Assembly (NCBI RefSeq): GCF_000803215.1
Contig: NZ_JSXC01000037.1
Location: 1 to 64,000 of the forward strand
DNA from: Pectobacterium fontis
Lineage (GTDB): Bacteria > Pseudomonadota > Gammaproteobacteria > Enterobacterales > Enterobacteriaceae
Reading direction: 5' to 3'
DNA: 64,000 nt
Positions 19,024 to 26,050 of this stretch are shown here, piece by piece. The first letter of the stretch is position 1, and each line of letters opens with the position of its first letter. The notes below the pieces were generated by a model that did not search any database, had not been told where the DNA came from, and saw only the letters and a program-made list of their open reading frames with translations. The position numbers and the translations under genes were made by a program.

Positions 19024-19837
19024 TCTCGCCCTCGCTGTATTTTTTAAACTCGTCCAGAATGCGCACCACTTCATCTTTAACACCTACAGGCAGGAGCAAA
19101 TAATCCCTGCTACTCCCCTCACTAACTATTGGAGCAGACCTATAAATTAGCTCGATGAGCCGTTTGATTTTTGCTGCTGGAAATTGCGGCTTAGCGATGG
19201 ATTTTGTTATTTTCTTTTTGCCAGCAGCTTCCGCCTTCTCCATTAAAGCGGATGCCACTTTATCGGCATAAACACCGTGCTCGCGATTGATATCGATAGC
19301 TAGCGCGTAATTCAGAGAGCCAGAGTGGACGAGGCTTTTTAAATACGGTGAGCAGTCTTGATGTAACTGAAGGTGCTGAATAATGTCGGATTCAGACCGC
19401 TTCACTTTTGCTGCAATCTGAGCGTTTGACCAGCCCTGATTATATAAGCGGTGATATGCCGCCCCACGCTCCAGTGGTGTTAGCGCCAGCCCTTGAGAGC
19501 TGGTAACCATGAACGCGATTTTATCGGCTTCTGTCCCGACGAAATCCTTACATTCAAGCCGTAGAATTTCATGACCAGCTGCATTTGCTGCTTTAGCGCC
19601 AGCAAAACGGTGGTGACCGTCAATCACCTTAACGCCGTGCTCAGTAACTTCTACAGCTAACGGCGGAATATATTCCCCAGCAATAAACGCATCTTTGAAC
19701 TCAGTTACGTGTGCTGGGTCCAGTTCTCGGACGTTATACCCGTCCTCGGCATAAATTTCGGAGATTGGGACGAGGTGGGTTTTTCTAACCGTGATACCAG
19801 TTTCTTTGCTGGCATAGCGTTGATTTAATGTCGCCAT
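18998..19837 (-). CDS. ParB-like N-domain protein
   Basis: 279 residues from the ATG at 19837, with AGGA 9 bases upstream. It has a ParB/Sulfiredoxin-type N-terminal domain with the nucleotide box VIDGHHRFAGAKAA, then the helix-turn-helix part LTPLERGAAYHRLYNQGWSNAQIAAKVKR (quoted by its ends only), then SGSLNYALAIDI. ParB proteins are CTPases that load on DNA at parS. No parA is nearby and the prophage is integrated, so a role in gene control or replication of the excised phage is more likely than partition. Confidence 0.75.
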   Translation of the reverse strand: MATLNQRYASKETGITVRKTHLVPISEIYAEDGYNVRELDPAHVTEFKDAFIAGEYIPPLAVEVTEHGVKVIDGHHRFAGAKAANAAGHEILRLECKDFVGTEADKIAFMVTSSQGLALTPLERGAAYHRLYNQGWSNAQIAAKVKRSESDIIQHLQLHQDCSPYLKSLVHSGSLNYALAIDINREHGVYADKVASALMEKAEAAGKKKITKSIAKPQFPAAKIKRLIELIYRSAPIVSEGSSRDYLLLPVGVKDEVVRILDEFKKYSEGENATEHQPE

Positions 19838-19917
19838 ATTATTCATTCCTGTGTCGGGTAAATGCTTCACTATGCGCAGCACAGGCCGCGCATAAGGATT
19901 CACTTACTTAGGGTGGG

Positions 19918-20733
19918 TTAGATAGAACCTTCGTAAATCGGGACGTTTTCGAATGCGGTTTGCAGTTCAGTAACGATTTCACTGAATGCGTGTTCGACGA
20001 TCTTTTCAGGGTCGATCAGCTCGTACCAAAGAATTAACTGACCTTCTTTAATGCGGTAGCGGAATCGGGCATCAACCTGATAAGTGTTGCCATTGTGGAA
20101 CGGCGCGATAGCGAGACTGATTTTTTCCGGCAATTGAGTATTGCCGCCGCCTGATTTGTCATCTGAATACGCAAACTGCGTTGTACCGTCATGCAGGCGT
20201 TTAACAGACTTGAACTCAGACTTGCGTGTTTCCTGGAATGCCAGAACCATTTCGAGCAGTTCTACACCAGACGGCCCAGCGTAGGTATCGCTGACCGCTG
20301 CAATGTCGCTGATATGGTTTTCGATAAATTCACCGAAATCGATCTGCGTCCGCGCTTTACCGTCGAATACAGTCCACACCAGCCACTCTTTCGAGAATGG
20401 GCAATCGTAGACAGCCTTATGTTTTCCCCATTCCGGCAGGTCTGGGGATTTGTGATAATCCAGAACGGCAACTACCTTCGTTTTGGTGTTATCAGCAAAA
20501 ATTGCCGTGCGCGGGTCTTCGTATTTTTTAACGTAGGCGATGAGTGATGAAATGGAGATCAGATTAACGTTCTGACGAATCAGGGAAGGGGTTAACTGAT
20601 AATCTTCAAGTGACTCAACAGAGTGATTATCCGGCACTACAGCGGTCGGAATGTAGGTATTTGGGGTGTGTGCTGTAATAGCCAGATTACGAATTTCAGA
20701 CACGGCAGAGCCGTCAACAACTTGTGATGACAT
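19918..20733 (-). CDS. DUF2303 (YfdQ-like) phage protein
   Basis: 271 residues; AGGA and a spacer precede the ATG. The features DYHKSPDLPEWGKHKA, the acidic SDTYAGPSGVELLEMVLAFQ stretch and the final beta-rich FRYRIKEGQLILWYELI match the DUF2303/YfdQ family, found in early operons of many enterobacterial prophages. The function is unknown to me. It is probably one transcription unit with the small gene upstream and ParB-like gene downstream. Confidence 0.75.
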   Translation of the reverse strand: MSSQVVDGSAVSEIRNLAITAHTPNTYIPTAVVPDNHSVESLEDYQLTPSLIRQNVNLISISSLIAYVKKYEDPRTAIFADNTKTKVVAVLDYHKSPDLPEWGKHKAVYDCPFSKEWLVWTVFDGKARTQIDFGEFIENHISDIAAVSDTYAGPSGVELLEMVLAFQETRKSEFKSVKRLHDGTTQFAYSDDKSGGGNTQLPEKISLAIAPFHNGNTYQVDARFRYRIKEGQLILWYELIDPEKIVEHAFSEIVTELQTAFENVPIYEGSI

Positions 20734-20774
20734 GAGGTTTTTCCTTTTTGAAGGGGGAGGGCTAATTGAGGAAA

Positions 20775-21146
20775 TTAGCTGTTGGATTGCAGCCTGATTG
20801 GCGCGGCATTACTTTTTGTTTCGATAACCTTTAAATCCAACTGCACTTGGTCAGGGTCATCGCGTAGCAGGTCGCCATCCGCCGTAGAAAACATGACGGT
20901 ATCGGCCAAGTCCAATTTTGGTTTGTTGAATTTGATGTCCGGCGTCACTTTCATCTGATCGTCTGTACGAGTGTTCAGCATTTCTACGCTCAGTGTCAGT
21001 GTCACGGAGCCTTTTTTGCGGGTTTCCCGAACAGCTTGAATAATCATTGCGAGCGTTTCGGTTAGTTCAGCATCCAGAGTGCCTTTATTGATGTAGGCGA
21101 TCTGTTGGCTGAAATTAGTGCATTTACTTTCAGCATTTTCAGACAT
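20775..21146 (-). CDS. Hypothetical phage early protein upstream of DUF2303
   Basis: 123 residues, with helices in ETLAMIIQAVRETRKKG then a beta pattern (SVTLTLSVEML) and an acidic middle. I see it as a regular partner of DUF2303 genes in prophages. No catalytic motif. The 280 bases upstream (21147-21427), before the repeat protein, hold no convincing gene; a plus-strand open frame there is arginine-rich shadow of the repeat tract. Confidence 0.5.
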   Translation of the reverse strand: MSENAESKCTNFSQQIAYINKGTLDAELTETLAMIIQAVRETRKKGSVTLTLSVEMLNTRTDDQMKVTPDIKFNKPKLDLADTVMFSTADGDLLRDDPDQVQLDLKVIETKSNAAPIRLQSNS

Positions 21147-21427
21147 GGTTATTTCTCTCTGTAAAAGGGGCGATCAACCGCACTCGGAACACTATCTTCG
21201 CCTCCGTAAGTTGGTTAGAAGATCGGTTGACCGCCAAGAGATACAAGGGTGTTGCGGCGGTATTACCACAACGGAAAGGGCACATCTGGCCACGGCACTC
21301 GTTCAAATGGAATGCCGAGGTGAAAAACCGTCAATGCCCTTACCTGTTGTGTGCCGGTTACGAATCCGGCGACGCGAAGCCGCGCCCGGTTATGCCCTGG
21401 TGAAGGCGAAATTGGGGGATTATAAGA

Positions 21428-21649
21428 TTAGCCGTTGCCGTTGCCGTAGCCGTTGCCGTAGCCGTCGCCGTAGCCGTAGCCGTCGCCGTTGCCGTCGCCG
21501 TTGCCGTAGCCGTCGCCGTAGCCGTAGCCGTCGCCGTTGCCGTCGCCGTTGCCGTAGCCGTCGCCGTCGCCGTTGCCGTCGCCGTTGCCGTAGCCCGATC
21601 GCGTAGCTGTTAGCGTCACAGATTCGGCGTCACAGATTTTGATCGCCAT
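21428..21649 (-). CDS. Gly-Asp/Asn/Tyr dipeptide-repeat phage protein
   Basis: 73 residues: a normal N-terminal part MAIKICDAESVTLTATRSG, then about 54 residues of alternating glycine with Tyr, Asn or Asp up to the stop. GAGGT precedes the start and the reading overlaps the end of the upstream gene's region closely, so it looks translated. The repeats are encoded by a hexanucleotide-type array that could change length by slippage. Similar Gly-Asp-Gly proteins occur in other lambdoid early regions; function unknown. Confidence 0.55.
   Translation of the reverse strand: MAIKICDAESVTLTATRSGYGNGDGNGDGDGYGNGDGNGDGYGYGDGYGNGDGNGDGYGYGDGYGNGYGNGNG
21431..21596. repeat. Tandem GCCGTN trinucleotide-pair array
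   Basis: About 165 bases consist of units GCCGTT, GCCGTA and GCCGTC in ordered higher blocks. Each unit encodes one Asn-Gly, Tyr-Gly or Asp-Gly pair on the minus strand. The order GCCGTCGCCGTAGCCGTAGC recurs, pointing to duplication of larger blocks. Confidence 0.85.
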
Positions 21650-21657
21650 TTATGACC

Positions 21658-21993
21658 TCACAATTTGTTATTTTGAACGCGCATCAGGTGAATAACGGTC
21701 AATTCATGAGTGAGCAGGTCTGATGTTTTACGTAGTCGCGTATCATCAGTGGGTCCTGATATTGCCAGTTGACCCAAACCCTCAGAGGTTCCCCAGCGCT
21801 CAATAACAGAGGCGTTAGTGATACTGAGGTAATCGCCAGATTTGGTTACATCACCAACCACAATCCAACCACGTTGCAGTGTGACGATATAGCGAGCGCC
21901 ATTTTCGATGGGGGATGATGATTCAGACTTAACGCCGCCGAACAGTGCCGCCAATTCTTTAGCCTGTCCGATAGTCATTTCATTGATATTCAT
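21658..21993 (-). CDS. Hypothetical phage early protein
   Basis: 111 residues; GAGG precedes the ATG. N-terminal helix MTIGQAKELAALFGG, a beta-rich middle RYIVTLQRGWIVVGDVTKSGDYL, and a basic end. It resembles the phage proteins with a conserved TIGQAKELA start that are common in left operons. Function unknown. Confidence 0.55.
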   Translation of the reverse strand: MNINEMTIGQAKELAALFGGVKSESSSPIENGARYIVTLQRGWIVVGDVTKSGDYLSITNASVIERWGTSEGLGQLAISGPTDDTRLRKTSDLLTHELTVIHLMRVQNNKL

Positions 21994-22036
21994 TTGTTAC
22001 CTCGTTTGTTTAGATAATTAGAGAATTGCTGGTGGT

Positions 22037-22174
22037 TTAAATTACTGTGCTGATGCGTCCATACGCTCGTTTAAGGTGATTCATCGCCAACCACCATCTT
22101 GCGTTGCAGTGCAGTGCGACTGCTTGTTTAGCAATTTCGCGTGCTTCATTAAGTTTCTTTTTGTTGATTTTCAT
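22037..22174 (-). CDS. Small phage protein (45 residues)
   Basis: The frame MKINKKKLNEAREIAKQA, continuing with a WWLAMNHLKRAYGR stretch, is preceded by GAGGTC 3-5 bases before the ATG and follows the direction of the early operon. It is basic and helical. It is very short and I do not know a family, but its ribosome site and position make it a plausible gene. Confidence 0.45.
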   Translation of the reverse strand: MKINKKKLNEAREIAKQAVALHCNARWWLAMNHLKRAYGRISTVI

Positions 22175-22321
22175 AATGACCTCAACTGCTGGTGGTAGAT
22201 ATTTCATTCATGCGCCCGTAATGATTGTGGGCGCAGGGTATGAAGCCTCGCTTGATGTGCTGGGATATTTACCCACGCCCAGCCGTGCTATCCTCTTAGC
22301 CCCAGCAGCAAGGAGGATAAA

Positions 22322-22552
22322 ATGTCAACAACCCTGAAGCGTTATTTCGCTACACACATTGTTCAAAGTGATATCGATGGATTGTATGAAATGTGCAGCC
22401 ATGTCCAGCCCGCAGGCAAAGACGGCGAAAAAATACCTGCAAGCGAGCTTGAAATGACTGAAGCATGGTTAGCGTCAAGAGAGGAGCTTGAGAGGCTTCA
22501 CGATCTGCTATGTCAGGTCTTAGGAAAGCCTCGCGGCCTGCGCAAGCTCTGA
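22322..22552 (+). CDS. Hypothetical small protein, opposite strand in early operon
   Basis: 76 residues with an excellent site, AAGGAGGATAAA, directly before the ATG. It is read against the leftward operon and overlaps the tail of the next minus-strand gene by 33 bases. The C-terminal half is a charged helix (MTEAWLASREELERLHDLLCQVLG). No family recognised. The strong ribosome site makes translation likely; it may be expressed when leftward transcription is repressed. Confidence 0.5.
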   Translation: MSTTLKRYFATHIVQSDIDGLYEMCSHVQPAGKDGEKIPASELEMTEAWLASREELERLHDLLCQVLGKPRGLRKL

Positions 22553-22756
22553 TCGCGCTTGTTGAACGATGTCACAATCAGGAAGGGCAGATAGGTAAAT
22601 AATCTTCCCTTCACGAATAGCGGCACGGTATCGTTGAACCTGTGCCGCATTTTTCGCATCTCTTTCAGCATTACCTGTTGGCTTGCTTAACAGATGATTC
22701 AGCACAGCCAGATCACGTAATGTTTTCTCATCCGGTACAAACCTTTCAGTTGTCAT
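22520..22756 (-). CDS. Hypothetical phage early protein
   Basis: 78 residues, helical and charged (EKTLRDLAVLNHLLSKPTGNAERDAKNAAQVQRYRAAI, cited by region only). The ribosome site is weak. It is the first gene of the leftward operon after pL. Function unknown. Confidence 0.45.
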   Translation of the reverse strand: MTTERFVPDEKTLRDLAVLNHLLSKPTGNAERDAKNAAQVQRYRAAIREGKIIYLSALPDCDIVQQARSELAQAARLS

Positions 22757-23126
22757 CGCTTTATTCTCATTCAGTGGTTTTATGCCTACCTCCCAGAACT
22801 GGCTGAGGCAGGGTAAATCCGCTAATTTTTAGGCTGCTTACGCGTTAAATCGGACGCCACCCGTAACTAAGTGATGCATTACGCCTCCTTTCCCTCACTA
22901 CGTCGCCGTGGGAACCCGACCTGTAACACCGTCGTCGCGCCACCTGAGATCAATCAGGTATTGATTGCGGTCTATCCGCGTTAGTTGTGCATTGGCTTAT
23001 CTCCTGTAGTTGTTTACTTCTCCTTTGCTCTGGTCACGACGTAGCTCTCACTACCCCTGCACCCCTCGCACTCGCCCCAGTTTTGCAGTACTGGGGGTCT
23101 AAGCGGTCACGTTCTCTGTGATTAAA
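22757..23126. other. Leader of leftward early operon
   Basis: This is about 370 bases without a convincing gene between pL and the first leftward gene. It is C/T-rich on the plus strand and is the expected place for antitermination or regulatory RNA signals of the left operon. I could not identify a boxA/boxB pair with confidence. Confidence 0.35.
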
Positions 23127-23187
23127 AGTACCGCAGGTATTAAATTATAGCAATACTTAAGGTATTAAAATAAATACCGCAGATAAT
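23127..23187. promoter_or_regulatory. Left operator cluster (three repressor sites)
   Basis: Three 15-bp near-palindromes share the consensus AATACCGCARGTATT: AGTACCGCAGGTATT (23127), AATACTTAAGGTATT (23152) and a weaker AATACCGCAGATAAT (23173). They match the cluster in front of cro/repressor. The first two flank the pL -10 box, so repressor binding would block the promoter. Confidence 0.75.
23144..23152 (-). promoter_or_regulatory. Leftward early promoter pL
   Basis: On the minus strand TGCTATAAT gives a perfect -10 with an extended TG motif, lying between two operator sites. No good -35 box is visible, which an extended -10 tolerates. Confidence 0.6.
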
Positions 23188-23261
23188 ATTATGTTGTTTT
23201 TAAAGTGAATTTATTTTTTAGATGGGTACGGTTTGATTGTGCGCCGCATAAACTACGGGCG

Positions 23262-23285
23262 AAAAAAATCCCGCCGTAGCGGGAT
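23262..23285 (-). terminator. Terminator behind the repressor operon
   Basis: Read leftward, ATCCCGC-TACG-GCGGGAT is followed by seven T, just after the stop of the coiled-coil membrane gene. It ends the lysogenic transcript before the left operators. Confidence 0.8.
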
Positions 23286-23308
23286 AAGGTCATCTGTGCT
23301 TTAGGGAT

Positions 23309-23674
23309 TTAGAAAAGTAATCTTGCTGCTGCCAGTGATAGGCCGGCGACACTTATCGCAGTAACTATTGTCCAGATGATCTGCTTATTTACTGCGGATG
23401 TAATTGCCGCAGTCATATCACTAACGCTCGGTTTTTTAGATAGTTTTTCATCTATATCAAGCTGCTTCTGTAGAATCACTGCGACATCGCGAGACGTTTT
23501 CGCCGAGCTTTCTCGCAGAGAGCGGATATCAGCTCTGGCCTCTGCAAGGTTTGCTTTAATGTCTTCGACATTGGCTTCAAGTTTTGCAACTCTTACTTCA
23601 AGCATGTCATCACCTCCGCCGCCGCCAGTAGGAATATCACCATTGAATGGTATTACGTTATCAGGTGTTGGCAT
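23309..23674 (-). CDS. Coiled-coil, C-terminally anchored membrane protein (lysogeny operon)
   Basis: 121 residues from the ATG at 23674, with AGGTG 6 bases upstream. There is a glycine-rich N-terminal linker (GDIPTGGGGGDD), then heptad-like helices (VAKLEANVEDIKANLAEARADIRSL region, residues 30-60) and one C-terminal membrane helix near 100-120. The build resembles XhlA-type proteins. It is the third gene behind the repressor and overlaps the preceding gene by 14 bases, the position of lambda rexB, so an exclusion or sensing role in lysogens is possible. Confidence 0.6.
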   Translation of the reverse strand: MPTPDNVIPFNGDIPTGGGGGDDMLEVRVAKLEANVEDIKANLAEARADIRSLRESSAKTSRDVAVILQKQLDIDEKLSKKPSVSDMTAAITSAVNKQIIWTIVTAISVAGLSLAAARLLF

Positions 23675-23999
23675 TTTTTTCACCTATTGCGACCGCCGTA
23701 TTTTCCTTCACCCATGCCAATATAGGCAAGGCGTCTATGTTTATTGTGTTGCTACATTTTTTACAGACCATGGAAAGATAATATTGATCCGCGTTAGGTG
23801 AATATATACTTTCTTTTTTAAATACATTCACATAGGAACCAAGCCGCATACCTATATGCATTCCTACGTTTGCGCTTACCTGTTGTACAGATAAATCAGA
23901 TGAGCCACAAAGGGGGCAATGAAGCGCGACACCTTTATGAGAGAAGTATAAAATTAAATTGTTTAGATTGATCAATTCAAAGCCATGCTCACTTGCCAT
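23661..23999 (-). CDS. Zinc-ribbon-like protein coupled to the repressor
   Basis: 112 residues from the ATG at 23999, whose A is the last base of the repressor stop (TAATG), a classic coupled start; a longer frame to 24074 exists but would overlap the repressor. Two Cys pairs, CPLCGSSD near residue 33 and MVCKKC near 83, could bind one zinc. The family is unknown to me. Being translated with the repressor it should be made in lysogens, like rexA of lambda. Confidence 0.6.
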   Translation of the reverse strand: MASEHGFELINLNNLILYFSHKGVALHCPLCGSSDLSVQQVSANVGMHIGMRLGSYVNVFKKESIYSPNADQYYLSMVCKKCSNTINIDALPILAWVKENTAVAIGEKNANT

Positions 24000-24715
24000 T
24001 AAACCAACCTCATCATAGTTTGAACAGCTACAGCGATGATTCTGCAATTTCCGTTTATCTGTATTGGTGGCCATACAGGGTTAAGTGCCTTAAGCATCCT
24101 TATTCCTGAATCCTCAAGATACTGCTTGAATGTTGCTTTGTTATCGCTATCTAGTTTAGCAACCACCAAATTTCCGTTAACGGCTTCACGTCCGGTATCA
24201 AACAAAACCAGCGTCCCATCAGGAACGCTTATTCCTGTTGGGGCTGTCATTGATACCCCTTCAACGCGCAACCAGAATGCTTGCCCCATAATCTTTACGT
24301 CAGACTCATACCATTCATCAATTTGATCGAGTGTTAGTAATTCATCTGCATCATCCCATGCGCCAGCCTTCACCAGACTTATTACTGGATAACTTCTACC
24401 TGCGCCAGGTTCATAGGGGCCGGCATATGTGACGTTCGCGTCAGCTGTAGATGCATATGATGATGCATCTGATGCCAGTGCTGGGCTGAAATCAGATATT
24501 GGAACCTGTAGGGTTTTTGCAAAAATTGATGCAACAGCAACGTTTAGTGCATTTCTTCCGTTCAGGTAATGACCCACAGCTCCCTGAGTAATATCTAACT
24601 CATCGGCTATTTGCTGCTGGGTCACGCCTAATGACTTTTTCTTCGACTCGTACAAAGCCTTAAGACGCTTAGCATCCTCTAGCTGTTCCGTGGTCAGTGG
24701 CTTCTTCTTTTCCAT
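23999..24715 (-). CDS. CI-type prophage repressor (HTH plus S24 self-cleaving domain)
   Basis: 238 residues. The helix-turn-helix is near residues 30-55 (GVTQQQIADELDITQGAVG). The S24/LexA-like part follows: probable cleavage bond Ala117-Gly118 in VKAGAW, serine 155 in VEGVSM and lysine 197 in ATFKQY, a 42-residue Ser-Lys spacing close to lambda CI. It should bind the six AATACCG operators, hold lysogeny and be inactivated by RecA during SOS. The AAGG immediately before ATG leaves almost no leader, so a leaderless transcript from pRM is possible, as for lambda cI. Confidence 0.9.
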   Translation of the reverse strand: MEKKKPLTTEQLEDAKRLKALYESKKKSLGVTQQQIADELDITQGAVGHYLNGRNALNVAVASIFAKTLQVPISDFSPALASDASSYASTADANVTYAGPYEPGAGRSYPVISLVKAGAWDDADELLTLDQIDEWYESDVKIMGQAFWLRVEGVSMTAPTGISVPDGTLVLFDTGREAVNGNLVVAKLDSDNKATFKQYLEDSGIRMLKALNPVWPPIQINGNCRIIAVAVQTMMRLV

Positions 24716-24726
24716 CCTTGAATTCT

Positions 24727-24789
24727 AATACCGTAGTTATTAAAAAATGAAATACCGCAAGTATTGATTTATTTAATACTTTCGGTATT
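24727..24789. promoter_or_regulatory. Right operator cluster between repressor and cro
   Basis: Three 15-bp sites are spaced exactly 24 bp centre to centre: AATACCGTAGTTATT (24727), AATACCGCAAGTATT (24751) and AATACTTTCGGTATT (24775). The even spacing and the divergent repressor/cro genes match a lambda-type OR. Confidence 0.85.
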
Positions 24790-24791
24790 AT
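24764..24791 (+). promoter_or_regulatory. Rightward early promoter pR
   Basis: TTGATT at 24764-24769, 16-base spacer, TATTAT at 24786-24791, overlapping two operator sites and reading toward cro. Confidence 0.55.
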
Positions 24792-24821
24792 TAATTTGTA
24801 AGTGAGTTCAGGAGCCCAAAA

Positions 24822-25025
24822 ATGCAGAAACAAACTCTCGCTGATTTCGTCAGGGAGAACGGTCAAGCGAAAGCTGCTGATGCAATCGGTGTTCACCAGA
24901 CCGCAATCAGTAAGGCCGTCCGAACTGGCCGAAAAATATTTGTTACCCACCTGCCAGACGGCAGTGTTGAAGCGGAAGAGTTACGTCCGTTTCCGTGCGG
25001 AAAGATTAACTCGTCAGCAGCGTAA
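24822..25025 (+). CDS. Cro homologue
   Basis: 67 residues. The order TLADFVRENGQAKAADAIGV, HQTAISKAVRTGRKIFV, then DGSVEAEELRPFP aligns plainly with lambda Cro, including the Q-K-A helix-turn-helix and the C-terminal beta strand plus PFP. It should be a small dimeric repressor competing for the operators upstream and favouring lytic growth. It is the first gene of the rightward operon. Confidence 0.88.
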   Translation: MQKQTLADFVRENGQAKAADAIGVHQTAISKAVRTGRKIFVTHLPDGSVEAEELRPFPCGKINSSAA

Positions 25026-25050
25026 CAGTAACTACCAAAGGTAAACCGTG

Positions 25051-25515
25051 ATGGTAGACATCAAAGAAACGATAAAAGCGATGTGCAAGGCGTACCCGGG
25101 TGGACGTTCTGCAATGTCTGGTGCGCTGGGCATGTCGCTGATGCAGTTCAACAACAATCTTTACGAGAAAAACGGTTGTCGTTTTTTTGAGCTTCATGAA
25201 CTGGAAGCGATGGAAGACATTTCCGGCACATCACTGCTGGCCGAATATTTCGCGCAACGTCGCGGCGCATTGCTGGTGGATGTTCCTACGTTTGATGACC
25301 TTGATCGTGTTGAGCTGTACAGCCGCTCTGTGCACACCGCTGCCCAGCGCGGGCAAGTCGATCAGATGATTCAGAAGGCGATTGAAGACGGCGTGATTGA
25401 TGAAGACGAATCACGGGAAATCATGAGCCTGCATAACAAGCATCTGGCTGCACGTGAAGCCGAAATCCGTTCAATCCTCTCGCTGTTTGGTCGCCACCGC
25501 GTCAAACGAGAATAA
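25051..25515 (+). CDS. YmfL-like phage regulator (CII position)
   Basis: 154 residues from the ATG at 25051 (a GTG at 25048 is an alternative). AYPGGRSAMSGALGMSLMQF, NNNLYEKNGCRFF and HELEAMEDISGT match YmfL-type DNA-binding proteins of e14-like prophages; the C-terminal half is acidic and helical. It sits directly after cro where lambda has cII, so it may control early or establishment promoters. Confidence 0.72.
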   Translation: MVDIKETIKAMCKAYPGGRSAMSGALGMSLMQFNNNLYEKNGCRFFELHELEAMEDISGTSLLAEYFAQRRGALLVDVPTFDDLDRVELYSRSVHTAAQRGQVDQMIQKAIEDGVIDEDESREIMSLHNKHLAAREAEIRSILSLFGRHRVKRE

Positions 25516-25569
25516 CTCAGATGGCCATCTGCCTTAATCACACAACTATTTGATTTATAGAGGTGCCAG

Positions 25570-25869
25570 ATGGACACATTCAACTATGTGAAACCTGTTA
25601 TGCCATCCGTGTATTGCCGCGAGGATGCCGCTTGGATTCAGGAAATGTTGGGAAAGTTACCCCGCGTGCAGCGGGAGAAAATCGCGTATGCCTACGCGGA
25701 TGCATACCGCGAAGCCCACGACGCTGAACCGGTTTCGTTCCGTCAGGAAAACGCAGGCCGATACGCAGCAAACACACGCCTGCGGTTGTACGTCGAGCGG
25801 TATTCACGGGCCAGTCAGGGATTTGCATCACCGCCGCCACTGGCACAAGACGCGAGGATTGCAGCATGA
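25570..25869 (+). CDS. Hypothetical phage protein upstream of replication genes
   Basis: 99 residues with AGAGGT before the ATG. It is helical (DAAWIQEMLGKLPRVQREKIAYAYADAY), ending in an alanine/proline tail. It is common in front of replication modules in enterobacterial prophages. Function unknown. Confidence 0.6.
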   Translation: MDTFNYVKPVMPSVYCREDAAWIQEMLGKLPRVQREKIAYAYADAYREAHDAEPVSFRQENAGRYAANTRLRLYVERYSRASQGFASPPPLAQDARIAA

Positions 25870-25895
25870 ATTTTTCATCTGGTGTTTTTTTATGC

Positions 25896-25959
25896 GGGGG
25901 AGAGGGAAGGGGTAAGAGGGGGGAAAGGGGGGAGATCGGGGCAGGGTGTGAGGGAAGGG
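25896..25959 (+). other. G-run tract before the replication genes
   Basis: Nine runs of three or more G (at 25896, 25904, 25909, 25918, 25927, 25938, 25944, 25952, 25957) lie within 64 bases, almost pure purine up to 25935. This meets the G-quadruplex pattern several times over. It fills the gap between the small gene and the helicase. Confidence 0.7.
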
Positions 25960-26050
25960 AAGGCACTACCAAAGAGAGATGATCTAAAGGGATCGATCAG
26001 TGAATTGCCGGACATGTTTATTTATACAGTAGCGGAGTGAAAAACAGAAA

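Noticed and set aside
21118-21606. Plus-strand arginine/cysteine-rich frame over the repeat tract
   Set aside because: Its RCRSR repeats are the reverse reading of the GCCGTN array; the minus-strand frame has a normal N-terminus and ribosome site.
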